Assembly (NCBI GenBank): GCA_022510405.1
Contig: JAFLTP010000017.1
Coordinates: forward strand, 1 to 64,000
Direction: 5' to 3'
Source of the DNA: Muribaculaceae bacterium
GTDB taxonomy: Bacteria > Bacteroidota > Bacteroidia > Bacteroidales > Muribaculaceae
DNA: 64,000 bases
Positions within the stretch are counted from its first letter, which is position 1, and each line of letters starts with the position of its first letter. The notes beneath the pieces are model-generated. The model saw only the letters and a list, made by a program, of their open reading frames with translations, was not told the DNA's origin and searched no databases. Positions 42,621 through 53,347 of this stretch are shown in pieces. The position numbers were made by a program, and so were the translations under genes.

Positions 42621-44162
42621 ATGGTTATGATAAAAAAGAATTTTATGTCATTTTCCGGTGCCTTATTATTAGGTACTCTTTTAATGACTTCCTGTATGGA
42701 ATCCCGAGGTCATGAGTCAGATGCATTGCCATTGCAACAACAAAAGACTTACCAGGAACCTGATGAAAGCCAATTTATCAGGACAGCCTCCCATCCGGCT
42801 TCTTTTGAAACAGATTTCACGGTAGCAGCTGAAAGCACAGTGAATGAAGTGGTATGTATTAAAAGTTATGCAACCCCACGTCAAAGCCAATATGGTGGTG
42901 GCGGATATGATCCATTCGGTATGTTCGATTTCTTTTTCGGGCCGCAGGAACGTCAACAACAACGACGCCAACAGCAGCAACAAAGTCGTGAACCGGTTCA
43001 AACCGGTTTAGGTTCCGGTGTAATACTCTCTGAAGATGGATATATAGTCACCAACAATCATGTAATTGATGGAGCTGAGAAACTTGAGGTGCTTCTCAAC
43101 GACAACTCCACCTATGAAGCAACAGTGATTGGTACAGACGAGGCTACAGACCTTGCACTCATCAAAATCGATGCTTCCGGATTATCAGCCATCACATTCG
43201 GAGATAGCGAAGCTGTAAAGATAGGAGAATGGGTTTTGGCTGTAGGTAATCCTTTCGGTTTTAATTCCACGGTAACTGCCGGTATTGTAAGTGCTAAAGC
43301 ACGCAGTTTGAACCAGAATTCCCGCAACGGAAGAATGGGCATCGAATCTTTCATTCAGACAGATGCAGCTCTCAATCCCGGTAACTCAGGTGGCGCGTTA
43401 GTAAACCTCAAAGGAGAACTCATAGGTATCAATTCAGCAATCTATTCCAATACCGGAAGTTATTCAGGGTTCTCGTTTGCTATTCCAACTTCAATCGTAA
43501 AGAAAGTAATGGTCGACCTTATGCAATATGGTACAGTGCAAAGAGCTGTATTGGGTTGCTCAGTGACAGAACTTGATGCAAAACTTGCAAAAGAAAAAGA
43601 CATTACTGCAGTGAAGGCCGGACTTCTTGTAAGGGATGTAAATGACAGAAGTACCGCAATGGAACTTGGGTTACAAGAAAACGATGTCATCACCGCTATC
43701 AATGGTGTTGAGGTTACTAATTTTGCCCAACTTGTGGAGCAACTTAGCAAATATCGTCCCGGTGACCAGATTTCTGTAACTTATTATCGCAATAATAAAA
43801 AAGAGACCAAGAGTGGTACATTACGTAACACTCAAGGAAGCACAACCATCACAAAGAAGGGAGAATTCTCCGATATGGGAGTAGCCTTTATGAAAGTCAG
43901 CGATGAAACCAAGAAGAAACTTGGCATATCTTCGGGAGTAAGCGTAGCAGGCATTAAGAATGGTCCATTCAAAGATGCTGGTGTAAAAGATGGATTCGTG
44001 ATTACAGAAATCAACGGAATGTCGGTTAACTCTGTAGATGATGTAGAAAAGATCTACAATCAGATTATGAAGAGCGACGATGAAGACAAGGTTATGTTCC
44101 TGACAGGACTTTATCCATCGGGTAGAAAATACTATTATGCGGTAAATCTGCAACCGGAATAA
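42621..44162 (+). CDS. Do/DegQ-type serine endoprotease
   Basis: 513 aa; TNNHVIDGA, TDLALIKID, NPGNSGGALVN, two PDZ regions. Confidence 0.95.
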   Translation: MVMIKKNFMSFSGALLLGTLLMTSCMESRGHESDALPLQQQKTYQEPDESQFIRTASHPASFETDFTVAAESTVNEVVCIKSYATPRQSQYGGGGYDPFGMFDFFFGPQERQQQRRQQQQQSREPVQTGLGSGVILSEDGYIVTNNHVIDGAEKLEVLLNDNSTYEATVIGTDEATDLALIKIDASGLSAITFGDSEAVKIGEWVLAVGNPFGFNSTVTAGIVSAKARSLNQNSRNGRMGIESFIQTDAALNPGNSGGALVNLKGELIGINSAIYSNTGSYSGFSFAIPTSIVKKVMVDLMQYGTVQRAVLGCSVTELDAKLAKEKDITAVKAGLLVRDVNDRSTAMELGLQENDVITAINGVEVTNFAQLVEQLSKYRPGDQISVTYYRNNKKETKSGTLRNTQGSTTITKKGEFSDMGVAFMKVSDETKKKLGISSGVSVAGIKNGPFKDAGVKDGFVITEINGMSVNSVDDVEKIYNQIMKSDDEDKVMFLTGLYPSGRKYYYAVNLQPE

Positions 44163-44182
44163 ATTGAAGGAAAAATAATTTC

Positions 44183-44230
44183 AAAAATTAGAGATTTCTA
44201 AAAAAATAAGAAATCTCTAATTTTTTTTAT
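44183..44230 (+). terminator. Rho-independent terminator
   Basis: AAAAATTAGAGATTTCT...AGAAATCTCTAATTTTT 17-bp stem plus T-run. Confidence 0.92.
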
Positions 44231-44342
44231 CACCTATACAATAATAGAAATAATCTGACGTTTAGTTAGAGGTATATACCGCAAAGAATATAAATAAAAA
44301 GTCTACAGGTAAACTACTTATTGCGCAATTATCAGTTAATCT

Positions 44343-45206
44343 ATGAGACAACTAAAGATTACACCGGGCAATATAACGGCCCGTGGCACCCGTTCTATTG
44401 AAAAATATTTGCAAGAGATCGGTCACTGCGACCTCATCAGTGCGAATGAAGAAGTAGAACTCACACAAAAAATCAAAAAAGGAGATGTTGAAGCCCGTAA
44501 CAAACTTGTTATGGCCAATCTACGTTTCGTGGTGTCTGTTGCAAAACAGTATCAAAACCAGGGTCTAAGTTTGGAAGACCTAATCGACGAAGGAAATATC
44601 GGCTTAATAAGAGCGGCAGAAAAATTTGATGAAACCAGAGGTTTCAAATTCATTTCCTATGCTGTTTGGTGGATTCGACAAAGTATCCTCTCAGCGCTTG
44701 AAGAACAGACCAGGATAGTAAGACTGCCGCAAAATCAAGTGGGAATCCAAAAAAAGATTTCCCAAGCCAATATGGAATTCGAACAGAAACATGGTCGGCT
44801 CCCATCTTCTGATGAATTGAGTGAAATATTAGATCTTCCGGCTAACAAAATTGAAGAATTAATAAAGGTTTCCGGGAAACATATTTCTATGGATGCTCCA
44901 TTTGCGGATGGAGAAGACGGCTCCCTGTTAGATGTCCTACCTAATAATGACAGTCCTCGTGCAGATTCAGTTTTGAATAAAGAGAGTCTTTCCAAGGAAA
45001 TAGATAGAGCATTAATGCAACTTTACGATAGAGAAAGAGAAATCCTAAAAATGTTCTTTGGAATAGGATGTCAGGAAATGTCGCTTGAAGAAATCGGTGA
45101 CAAATTCGACCTCACCAGAGAAAGAGTTCGCCAGATCAAGGAAAAAGCTATCAAAAGGTTGAAGGGACAAAAGAGCCGCTTATTAAGAAGTTACCTTGGC
45201 GAATAA
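44343..45206 (+). CDS. Sigma-70 family RNA polymerase sigma factor, RpoD paralogue
   Basis: 287 aa; [50 protein letters not shown]. Confidence 0.95.
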   Translation: MRQLKITPGNITARGTRSIEKYLQEIGHCDLISANEEVELTQKIKKGDVEARNKLVMANLRFVVSVAKQYQNQGLSLEDLIDEGNIGLIRAAEKFDETRGFKFISYAVWWIRQSILSALEEQTRIVRLPQNQVGIQKKISQANMEFEQKHGRLPSSDELSEILDLPANKIEELIKVSGKHISMDAPFADGEDGSLLDVLPNNDSPRADSVLNKESLSKEIDRALMQLYDREREILKMFFGIGCQEMSLEEIGDKFDLTRERVRQIKEKAIKRLKGQKSRLLRSYLGE

Positions 45207-45221
45207 CCATAAAAACTAAGA

Positions 45222-46082
45222 ATGCGACAATTAAAAATAACAAAATCTATAACCAACAGAGAGAGTGCCTCACTTGATAAATACCTACAGGAAATAGGTC
45301 GGGAAGAACTTATTTCAGTAAGTGAAGAGGTAGAACTCGCTCAAAAAATAAAGAAAGGCGATCATACTGCCCTTGAAAGATTGACACGAGCCAATCTTCG
45401 CTTCGTAGTGTCGGTAGCCAAACAATATCAGAACCAAGGTCTGAGTCTACCGGATCTAATTAATGAGGGGAATTTGGGATTAATTCGAGCTGCACAAAAA
45501 TTTGATGAAACGAGAGGGTTCAAATTTATATCGTATGCGGTGTGGTGGATTCGTCAAAGCATCCTTCAAGCATTAGCAGAACAAAGCCGTATCGTTAGAT
45601 TACCCCTTAATCAAGTAGGTTCTCTTAATAAAATCACCAAAGAATTATCAAAGTTTGAGCAGGAGAATGAGCGCAGACCCTCTCCCGAAGAATTGGCGGA
45701 AAGACTTGGAATGCCTGTTGACAAAGTGGCAGATACTTTAAAAGTGTCGGGTCGCCATATTTCTGTGGATGCACCCTTTGTGGAGGGAGAAGACAACTCA
45801 CTGTTGGATATCCTGACAAATGATGATAGTCCCATGGCCGACCAGTCACTTAACCAAGAAAGTCTATCTAAGGAAGTGGACAGAGCCTTGAAACAACTTT
45901 ATGAACGGGAACGAGAAATCATAAAGATGTTCTTTGGGATCGGTTATCCTGAAATGACCCTTGAAGAGATCGGAGAAAGATTCGATCTGACTCGTGAAAG
46001 AGTGCGTCAGATAAAAGAAAAAGCGATCAAACGTCTAAAAGGTCAAAAGAGCAAAATACTCAAAAGTTATTTGGGAGAGTAA
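45222..46082 (+). CDS. rpoD: RNA polymerase primary sigma factor RpoD
   Basis: 286 aa; [32 protein letters not shown] is the canonical Bacteroidetes RpoD N-terminus. Confidence 0.95.
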   Translation: MRQLKITKSITNRESASLDKYLQEIGREELISVSEEVELAQKIKKGDHTALERLTRANLRFVVSVAKQYQNQGLSLPDLINEGNLGLIRAAQKFDETRGFKFISYAVWWIRQSILQALAEQSRIVRLPLNQVGSLNKITKELSKFEQENERRPSPEELAERLGMPVDKVADTLKVSGRHISVDAPFVEGEDNSLLDILTNDDSPMADQSLNQESLSKEVDRALKQLYEREREIIKMFFGIGYPEMTLEEIGERFDLTRERVRQIKEKAIKRLKGQKSKILKSYLGE

Positions 46083-46122
46083 TGAACACTCTAAACATAA
46101 AACTAAACTTTCAACATCGAAC

Positions 46123-48744
46123 ATGAATACACAATATAATCCGGCAGACGTTGAAAACAAATGGTATGCCTATTGGATGGAACACGGATTATTCCATTCA
46201 GAACCGGATGATAGAGAACCCTTCTGTATAGTGATACCCCCACCGAATGTCACAGGTGTATTACATATGGGTCATATGCTCAACAACACCATACAGGATA
46301 TTCTTACCCGCAGAGCTCGAATGATGGGTAAAAATGCCTTGTGGGTGCCTGGCACGGACCATGCAGCAATCTCAACAGAAGCGAAAGTTGTAGCTAAACT
46401 TGCTGAAGAAGGAATCCATAAAAATGATTTATCAAGGGAACAATTCCTTGAACACGCTTGGGATTGGACAAAAAAATATGGAGGAATCATTCTTCAACAG
46501 CTTAGGAAGCTGGGCGCTTCCTGTGATTGGGAACGCACTGCGTTTACAATGGATGAAATCCGCTCTAAAAGCGTGATGAAAGTTTTCTGCGAATTATATA
46601 ACCGAGGACTTATATATCGTGGAGTTAGAATGGTGAACTGGGATCCGAAAGCATTGACGGCGCTTTCAGACGAAGAAGTGATCTATAAAGAGGAAAACAG
46701 CAAACTTTTCTATCTTAAATATGTGATAGACGGTGAACCGGATAAATATATCACAATCGCTACCACTCGTCCGGAAACAATTCTCGGAGATACGGCTGTA
46801 TGTGTTAATCCTAATGATGAAAGATATCAGTGGTTGAAGGGCAAAAGAGTGATTGTTCCTCTTGTAGGCCGGTCAGTTCCGGTGATCATGGATGATTATG
46901 TTGAGATGGACTTCGGTACAGGTTGTTTGAAAGTAACACCTGCACATGATGTCAACGACTATATGTTGGGAGATAAATATGGCCTTGAAAGCATTGACAT
47001 ATTTAACGATAACGGCACAATTTCTGAGAAAGGTGGCATGTATGTCGGCATGGACCGTTTTGATGTAAGGAAAAAAATTTCGGAAGACCTTAAAGAGAAA
47101 GGACTACTTGAAAAAACTGAAGACTATACCAATAAAGTTGGTCATTCGGAAAGGACCGACGCTGTGATAGAACCGAAACTTTCAATGCAATGGTTTGTAA
47201 AGATGGAAGATCTTGCCAAGCCGGCATTGGCAGCAGTTGAGAACGGAGATATCAAGTTCGTGCCGGATAAATTCCGCAACACCTATCGTTATTGGATGTC
47301 GAATATAAAAGACTGGTGTATCTCACGTCAATTATGGTGGGGCCATCAAATTCCCGCCTATTATCTTCCCGACGGTGGTTATGTAGTGGCAGAAACAGAA
47401 GAAGAGGCCCTATTGAAAGCCATCGAAAAAACCGGGAACCCGGAACTTAATCTTTCAGATTTAAGAAGAGATCCTGACTGCCTTGACACCTGGTTCTCCT
47501 CATGGTTATGGCCATTGTCACTTTTCAATGGGATATTGGATCCTGATAACAAGGAATTCAAATACTACTACCCCACCACAGATTTGGTAACCGCTCCCGA
47601 TATCATCTTCTTCTGGGTGGCAAGGATGATAATAGCGGGTTATGCATTTGCTGATGAAAAGCCTTTCTCCAATGTTTATTTCACCGGTATCGTGAGAGAT
47701 AAGATAGGAAGGAAAATGTCAAAGTCCTTAGGTAACTCACCTGATCCTTTGGATTTAATAGATAGATTTGGAGCAGACGGAGTGCGTATGGGACTTATGT
47801 TGGGAGCACCAGCTGGAAATGATATCATGTATGATGATTCCTTATGTGAACAGGGAAGAAATTTCTGCAACAAGATATGGAATGCTTTCCGTCTTGTGAA
47901 AGGATGGGACGTGGATTCAGAAAAGCCTCAACCGGAGGCATCAAAAGTTGCTATAAATTGGTTTGAAACCATTCTTTCTAAAGGCCTTGAGGAAACATCC
48001 GACCTGATGGGCAAATTCCGTATTTCAGAAGCTTTGATGGTGGTGTATAAACTCTTTTGGGATGAGTTTTCAGCATGGTATCTTGAAATTATAAAACCAT
48101 CTTATGGAAGTCCTATTGACAAGACAACTTATAATGCCACTCTTAGATTCTTCGACGCCTTATTGAAGATGCTTCATCCATTCATGCCTTTTATCACTGA
48201 AGAACTATGGCAAAATCTGGAGCCAAGGAAAGATGGTGAGAGCATAATGGTGGCAAGAATGCCGGAACCAAAGAAGTATGATGAAACTTCAATAAATGAT
48301 TTTGACATACTCAAAGAAACCATAGCCGGAATCAGAACCATAAGGAAACAAAAGAACATTCCTCAGAAAGAAGCCCTTCAACTTATGGTTAAGGGTAATC
48401 ATAATGGAAGTCTTAACTGTGTTCTCGAAAAAATAGGTAATATCTCATCTATTTTGGAGAGTGATGAAAAACCAGCAGGAGCAGCTTCTTTCTTAGTTGG
48501 AGCCACTGAATATAGCATACCGTTGGCCCAATCCATAAACCTTGATGAAGAATTGAAAAAACTTCAAGGTGACTTGGATTACTACAATAAATTCCTTGAA
48601 AGTGTAAGAAAGAAACTAAGCAATGAAAAATTCGTTGCCAATGCTCCGGAAAAAGTAGTTGCACTTGAAAGAAAGAAAGAGGCTGACGCCCTTGAAAAGA
48701 TAAATACACTCAATGCATCAATTCAGGCTTTGAAGGGTATGTGA
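46123..48744 (+). CDS. valS: Valyl-tRNA synthetase
   Basis: 873 aa; [30 protein letters not shown]. Confidence 0.97.
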   Translation: MNTQYNPADVENKWYAYWMEHGLFHSEPDDREPFCIVIPPPNVTGVLHMGHMLNNTIQDILTRRARMMGKNALWVPGTDHAAISTEAKVVAKLAEEGIHKNDLSREQFLEHAWDWTKKYGGIILQQLRKLGASCDWERTAFTMDEIRSKSVMKVFCELYNRGLIYRGVRMVNWDPKALTALSDEEVIYKEENSKLFYLKYVIDGEPDKYITIATTRPETILGDTAVCVNPNDERYQWLKGKRVIVPLVGRSVPVIMDDYVEMDFGTGCLKVTPAHDVNDYMLGDKYGLESIDIFNDNGTISEKGGMYVGMDRFDVRKKISEDLKEKGLLEKTEDYTNKVGHSERTDAVIEPKLSMQWFVKMEDLAKPALAAVENGDIKFVPDKFRNTYRYWMSNIKDWCISRQLWWGHQIPAYYLPDGGYVVAETEEEALLKAIEKTGNPELNLSDLRRDPDCLDTWFSSWLWPLSLFNGILDPDNKEFKYYYPTTDLVTAPDIIFFWVARMIIAGYAFADEKPFSNVYFTGIVRDKIGRKMSKSLGNSPDPLDLIDRFGADGVRMGLMLGAPAGNDIMYDDSLCEQGRNFCNKIWNAFRLVKGWDVDSEKPQPEASKVAINWFETILSKGLEETSDLMGKFRISEALMVVYKLFWDEFSAWYLEIIKPSYGSPIDKTTYNATLRFFDALLKMLHPFMPFITEELWQNLEPRKDGESIMVARMPEPKKYDETSINDFDILKETIAGIRTIRKQKNIPQKEALQLMVKGNHNGSLNCVLEKIGNISSILESDEKPAGAASFLVGATEYSIPLAQSINLDEELKKLQGDLDYYNKFLESVRKKLSNEKFVANAPEKVVALERKKEADALEKINTLNASIQALKGM

Positions 48745-48776
48745 AATATACAGGGAATATAAATGATAAGAGAAAT

Positions 48777-48808
48777 CCCGGATCCTCACGGACCCGGGTT
48801 TCTTTCTT
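48777..48808 (+). terminator. Rho-independent terminator
   Basis: GAAAtCCCGG...CCCGGGTTTC plus TTTCTTTC. Confidence 0.65.
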
Positions 48809-48854
48809 TCATGATGTTGGTTATGTAATTCTTATAATGTTAACTTTATAAAAG

Positions 48855-49961
48855 TTAGAGTGACAAAGGAGTGTAAGGAAGATCCCATGCCTCGGCCACT
48901 GCTTTATAAGTTACTTTACCATCAACCATGTTAACTCCTTCTGCCAAGCCACTGTCTTGCTTGCAAGCTTCGATCCAACCAAGGTTTGCCAATTTCACTG
49001 CATATGGCATTGTGGCATTCGTGAGAGCCAAAGTTGAAGTGAAAGGTACTGCACCAGGTATGTTTGCTACAGCATAGTGAACTACACCATCCACTACATA
49101 TGTGGGATCGGTATGTGTGGTTGGTTTAGATGTGTCCAGACTGCCACCTTGGTCAATAGCAACGTCAACTACAACACTTCCTTTCTTCAATAATGGAAGC
49201 ATATCTTTAGTGATGAGATGAGGAGCCTTCGCACCCGGAATAAGAACAGAACTGATTACGAGATCTGTGGTGGGAAGTTCAGCTTCAATATTATGACGAT
49301 TGCTGTAAAGAGTCTTTACATTCTTAGGCATAATGTCAGCACAATGACGAAGAGCCGGAAGAGAGATATCACAAATAGTTACGTCCGCACCTAAACCGGC
49401 CGCCATAAGAGCGGCATTACGTCCTACGACACCTGCTCCAAGTACAAGCACTCTTGCCGGTTTCACACCCGGTACACCTCCAAGGAGAATACCTTTTCCA
49501 CCTTGTGGTTTTTCAAGGAAACGAGCGCCTTCCTGAACTGACATTCTACCAGCCACCTCACTCATCGGGATGAGCAATGGAAGAGAATTGTCTCGGCCAC
49601 GAACTGTTTCATAGGCGATGCAAACGGCACCGGCCTTAATCATTGCTTCAGTAAGAGCCAAATCACTTGCAAAGTGGAAATAAGTGAAAAGAACCTGTCC
49701 TTTCTTCACCAATTTATATTCAGGTTCGATTGGTTCTTTTACCTTTATAATCATTTCACCGATGGCATATACATCTTCGATAGTGGGAAGTATTTTAGCA
49801 CCGGCTTTTTCATATTCTTCGTCAGCGAAACCGCTACCTTCACCGGCAGTGTGCTGTACATATACTTCATGTCCGTTGCGAACAAGTTCGCTTACTCCGG
49901 CCGGGGTGGCACCCACACGGTTTTCATTGTTCTTAATCTCTTTTGGAATTCCAATTTTCAT
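48855..49961 (-). CDS. ald: Alanine dehydrogenase
   Basis: 368 aa; MKIGIPKEIKNNENRVGATPAGV, VLGAGVVGRNAALMAAGLGADVTI. Confidence 0.96.
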   Translation of the reverse strand: MKIGIPKEIKNNENRVGATPAGVSELVRNGHEVYVQHTAGEGSGFADEEYEKAGAKILPTIEDVYAIGEMIIKVKEPIEPEYKLVKKGQVLFTYFHFASDLALTEAMIKAGAVCIAYETVRGRDNSLPLLIPMSEVAGRMSVQEGARFLEKPQGGKGILLGGVPGVKPARVLVLGAGVVGRNAALMAAGLGADVTICDISLPALRHCADIMPKNVKTLYSNRHNIEAELPTTDLVISSVLIPGAKAPHLITKDMLPLLKKGSVVVDVAIDQGGSLDTSKPTTHTDPTYVVDGVVHYAVANIPGAVPFTSTLALTNATMPYAVKLANLGWIEACKQDSGLAEGVNMVDGKVTYKAVAEAWDLPYTPLSL

Positions 49962-50101
49962 GGTTTCAGATTAAAGTTTTAAGGTTATGTTTAATAAGGT
50001 TTTTATTGTATCGCTAAATTAAATAATTCTGACAAATATGAAAAGAAATAGAGTAAAATTTAGAGTCTCTCTACAATTTTTTTAATATCAGATACAAAAC
50101 T

Positions 50102-51331
50102 TTAATGGAAGAAGAAATAACTTACCACCACCGCAGCTACCGCTCCTACTATATCGGCAAAAATGGCATAGCCGGCAGCATATCTTGTTTTATAAACTCC
50201 TACACTTCCAAAATAAACCGCCAGAATATAGAATGTGGTATCAGTAGATCCTCTAACAGCAGCTGCCACTCTGCTTACAAAAGCATCCGCACCATTAGCC
50301 TTCACTACATCGAGCATCATGGCACATGAGCCACTTCCACTTAAAGGTTTCATCAACATCGTGGGCAAAGCGCCAACCCAATCAGCATCAATTCCCATAA
50401 AAGTAACACCTTTTTCCACCCATGCGGTGAATGCATCTAAAGCACCCGAAGCTCTGAACATTCCAATTGCCACAAGAATCGCTACAAGATAAGGGATGAT
50501 GGTGACAGCTGTTTTAAATCCTTCCTTTGCTCCTTCAATAAAAGTGTCGTAAACATTTATTCTTTTACTCACCCCTGCTACAAGGAATGTAATGATTATT
50601 AAGAACAGTATAGCATTAGCTGCAAATGTGGAATATAATTCCACTTTATCAGCCGGAAGTTGGGAAAAGAAACCTACAACTAAAGCAACTAATGCCGCTA
50701 TTCCTGCCAACCAGCTCCAAATCACGCCGTCCATTCTAATTCGCTGTTTTATGCAAAGTGCAATCAGTCCGGCAAGTGTCGCTATCGCTGTGGCTATTAG
50801 AATTGGCAAAAAAACATCTGTGGGATTCGCGGCACCACCCTGAGCCCGATACATCATTACACTGATAGGAATCAAGCAAAGACCCGATGAATTGAGCACA
50901 AGAAACATTATCATAGCATCGGTGGCCCTCTCCTTTTCTTTATTGAGGGACTGCATTTCTTGCATGGCTCTTAAACCCATAGGGGTAGCAGCGTTATCAA
51001 GACCCAGCATATTTGCCGAGATATTCATAAAAATAGCGCCCATCGCAGGATGACCTTTGGGAATACCCGGGAACAGGCGTGAAAAGAAGGGATTTATCAG
51101 TCGTGCAAAAAAATCGATCACTCCTCCCCTTTCGCCTATTTTCATTATTCCAAGCCAAAGAGTGAGGACGCCTGTAAGACCCAAGGAAATTTCAAAGGCA
51201 AAAGCAGCCTGTGAAAAAGAACTGTTTATTATCTCTGACCAAATGGTAAGATTACCTTCGAATATGGTTTGACCCACAGCCATTAGAAAAGCCACGGCGA
51301 GAAGTCCGATCCATATCCAGTTTAGAACCAT
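50102..51331 (-). CDS. Nucleoside recognition/SpmA-SpmB fusion-type membrane protein
   Basis: 409 aa; two Gate-domain halves, NMLGLDNAATPMGL, SGSGSCAMMLDVVKANGADAF. Confidence 0.85.
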   Translation of the reverse strand: MVLNWIWIGLLAVAFLMAVGQTIFEGNLTIWSEIINSSFSQAAFAFEISLGLTGVLTLWLGIMKIGERGGVIDFFARLINPFFSRLFPGIPKGHPAMGAIFMNISANMLGLDNAATPMGLRAMQEMQSLNKEKERATDAMIMFLVLNSSGLCLIPISVMMYRAQGGAANPTDVFLPILIATAIATLAGLIALCIKQRIRMDGVIWSWLAGIAALVALVVGFFSQLPADKVELYSTFAANAILFLIIITFLVAGVSKRINVYDTFIEGAKEGFKTAVTIIPYLVAILVAIGMFRASGALDAFTAWVEKGVTFMGIDADWVGALPTMLMKPLSGSGSCAMMLDVVKANGADAFVSRVAAAVRGSTDTTFYILAVYFGSVGVYKTRYAAGYAIFADIVGAVAAVVVSYFFFH

Positions 51332-51342
51332 TAGGGAGTGGA

Positions 51343-51419
51343 GAGTTGTGGGTTGTAAGTTGTGGGTTGGGAGTTGTGAGTTGTGGGTTGGGAGTTGTCG
51401 GTTATGGGTTGTAAGGTGT
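51343..51419. repeat. Heptamer array, 11 units, RRGTTGT type
   Basis: GAGTTGT GGGTTGT AAGTTGT GGGTTGG GAGTTGT GAGTTGT GGGTTGG GAGTTGT CGGTTAT GGGTTGT AAGGTGT. Confidence 0.95.
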
Positions 51420-51429
51420 GAGAAACAGT

Positions 51430-51533
51430 TCTTTAAACTTTTAAACTTTAACCTTATTACTTTAAACTTTTAAACTTTTAAACTTTTAACCTTTAGCCTT
51501 TTTACTTTTTACTTTAAACTTTAAACTTTAAAT
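51430..51533. repeat. Mixed 7/8-mer array (CTTTAAA / CTTTTAAA) abutting trpS stop
   Basis: ctttaaacttttaaactttaacc...ctttaaactttaaactttaaat; trpS stop lies in the last unit. Confidence 0.93.
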
Positions 51534-52673
51534 ACTGCGTATACCCATTATTTCGCGTACCTCACGTAAAGTTTTGGAAGCGGTTTCCCTGGCTCTCTCC
51601 GCACCCTGCTTAACAATTTTATTAAGATATTCGTCATTACCTTTTATATCAAGAATTCTTTCCCTGATTGGAAGGGTGACCTTCAAGATATCTTCAGCGA
51701 GTTGTTTCTTCAGGTCACCATACCGAATGGAACAATCGGCATACGCATCTCTATAATGTTTTATGACCTCGGGTTCAGAAACGAGTTCCATTAATGTGAA
51801 GAGATTTTCAATAGGTTGACTCACCGGAGAGTTTGGCTCTTTTGGACCTTCATCTGTGACTGCTCTCATAACTTTTTTTCGGAGTGTCTTCTCATCATCA
51901 ATAAGATAAATGCAATTACCTTCGCTTTTACCCATCTTTCCACTTCCATCGAGTCCGGGGACCTTCAAGGCAGCTGAACCGAAATTGAAATTAACGGGTT
52001 CTCCGAAATAATCTTTCTTATAGAAAGAATTAAATCTTCGAGCAAATCTCCTGGTCAGCTCCAAGTGCTGTTCCTGATCCTTTCCCACGGGTACGAAATC
52101 AGCGTGATGAATAAGTATATCCACCGCCATCAAGGTAGGATATGTCAAAAGCCCCGCATTAACACGTTGGTTGCTTTGATTCCCAATAATTTCCTTTTCA
52201 ATTTCGTCGCTATCTGAAATTATTCCCAATGCTTTTCGAGCTTTTTCCTTAAAAGAAGCAGTACGCATCAACTCACCGATGCCCACATGCATATTCATCA
52301 GAAGATACATTTCTGATATTTCAGGTATGTCACTTTGCACATAAATAATATTCTTCTCAGGATCAAGACCCGCAGCAATGTATTCAGCAAGAATATCCTT
52401 AACACTTGCATGAAGCTGTGAAGGATCCGGATTAGTGGTGAGAGCATGTAAATCTGCAATGAAATAACGACAATCGTAATCATCCTGCAATTTTACAAAT
52501 TTGCTCAAAGCGCCGAAATAATTTCCCAAATGGAGGTTACCTGTACTTCTGATACCACTTACAACGACTTTCTTTTTTTCGTTGTCATTTATCTTTTCTT
52601 GTGATGTATTTTCCATATTTTTTACTTTTCCTGTGCAAATATAACTAATTCTGTTAAACCGATAAGAACGCAA
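51528..52673 (-). CDS. trpS: Tryptophanyl-tRNA synthetase
   Basis: 381 aa; SGIRSTGNLHLGNYFGAL, GKMGKSEGN; likely true start is at the MENTSQ Met, about 52616. Confidence 0.95.
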   Translation of the reverse strand: MRSYRFNRISYICTGKVKNMENTSQEKINDNEKKKVVVSGIRSTGNLHLGNYFGALSKFVKLQDDYDCRYFIADLHALTTNPDPSQLHASVKDILAEYIAAGLDPEKNIIYVQSDIPEISEMYLLMNMHVGIGELMRTASFKEKARKALGIISDSDEIEKEIIGNQSNQRVNAGLLTYPTLMAVDILIHHADFVPVGKDQEQHLELTRRFARRFNSFYKKDYFGEPVNFNFGSAALKVPGLDGSGKMGKSEGNCIYLIDDEKTLRKKVMRAVTDEGPKEPNSPVSQPIENLFTLMELVSEPEVIKHYRDAYADCSIRYGDLKKQLAEDILKVTLPIRERILDIKGNDEYLNKIVKQGAERARETASKTLREVREIMGIRSI

Positions 52674-52722
52674 AGTGTTATTAATATAGAAGATTAAACA
52701 TTAACTATAAAAAAACGATATT

Positions 52723-53274
52723 ATGGCAGTAGTATTTGAAAAGTTGAAAATGGAGGATTATCCCAATTTTCTAAGTCTCTATAACTCCACATTTCCAAAA
52801 GATCAAAGACGTCTTTATGAAGATGAAAAACATCTTGACAACTATATCAAGATGAAGGGAGGAAAATTCAATGCCTTCTCTGCAGTGGATGGTGATTTGT
52901 ACCTTGGATTTCTTTCTTATTGGACCTTCGAAGGATACACATACATAGAACATTTCGCAGTTGCCCCAGAACAAAGAGGTAAGAATCTCGGAAGAATGAT
53001 GCTTGAACATCTGTTTAAAGAGGTTAGTCCGAATGTATTGCTGGAGACAGAACCCGGAGACACACCAGAGGCCCAGAAACGAATTGAATTCTATGAAAAG
53101 AACGGATTCAAAGTGAGAAAGGAAATCAATTATACCCAGCCGGCATATGGTGGGAAAGGACAGGTTGCAGTTCCAATGTTATTGATGACCCATGGAGACG
53201 TTAATCTCCACAACATTGATTCCATAAAAGATATGCTTCAAGAAGTGTATAATGTAAACAACGGCGCGAACTAA
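52723..53274 (+). CDS. GNAT family N-acetyltransferase
   Basis: 183 aa; YIEHFAVAPEQRGKNLGRMML. Confidence 0.88.
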   Translation: MAVVFEKLKMEDYPNFLSLYNSTFPKDQRRLYEDEKHLDNYIKMKGGKFNAFSAVDGDLYLGFLSYWTFEGYTYIEHFAVAPEQRGKNLGRMMLEHLFKEVSPNVLLETEPGDTPEAQKRIEFYEKNGFKVRKEINYTQPAYGGKGQVAVPMLLMTHGDVNLHNIDSIKDMLQEVYNVNNGAN

Positions 53275-53290
53275 ATAAAGATCAATTATA

Positions 53291-53330
53291 AAGAGAGCCC
53301 ATTTCTAATTTCGGAATGGGCTCTTTCTTT
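53291..53330. terminator. Terminator between convergent genes
   Basis: AAGAGAGCCCATT...AATGGGCTCTTT. Confidence 0.9.
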
Positions 53331-53347
53331 GTATAATTTTGTCAATT

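Noticed and set aside
42945-42990. CAA/CAG-rich repeat in the DegQ-like gene
   Set aside because: In-frame poly-Gln/Arg linker before the protease domain; ordinary low complexity in this family.
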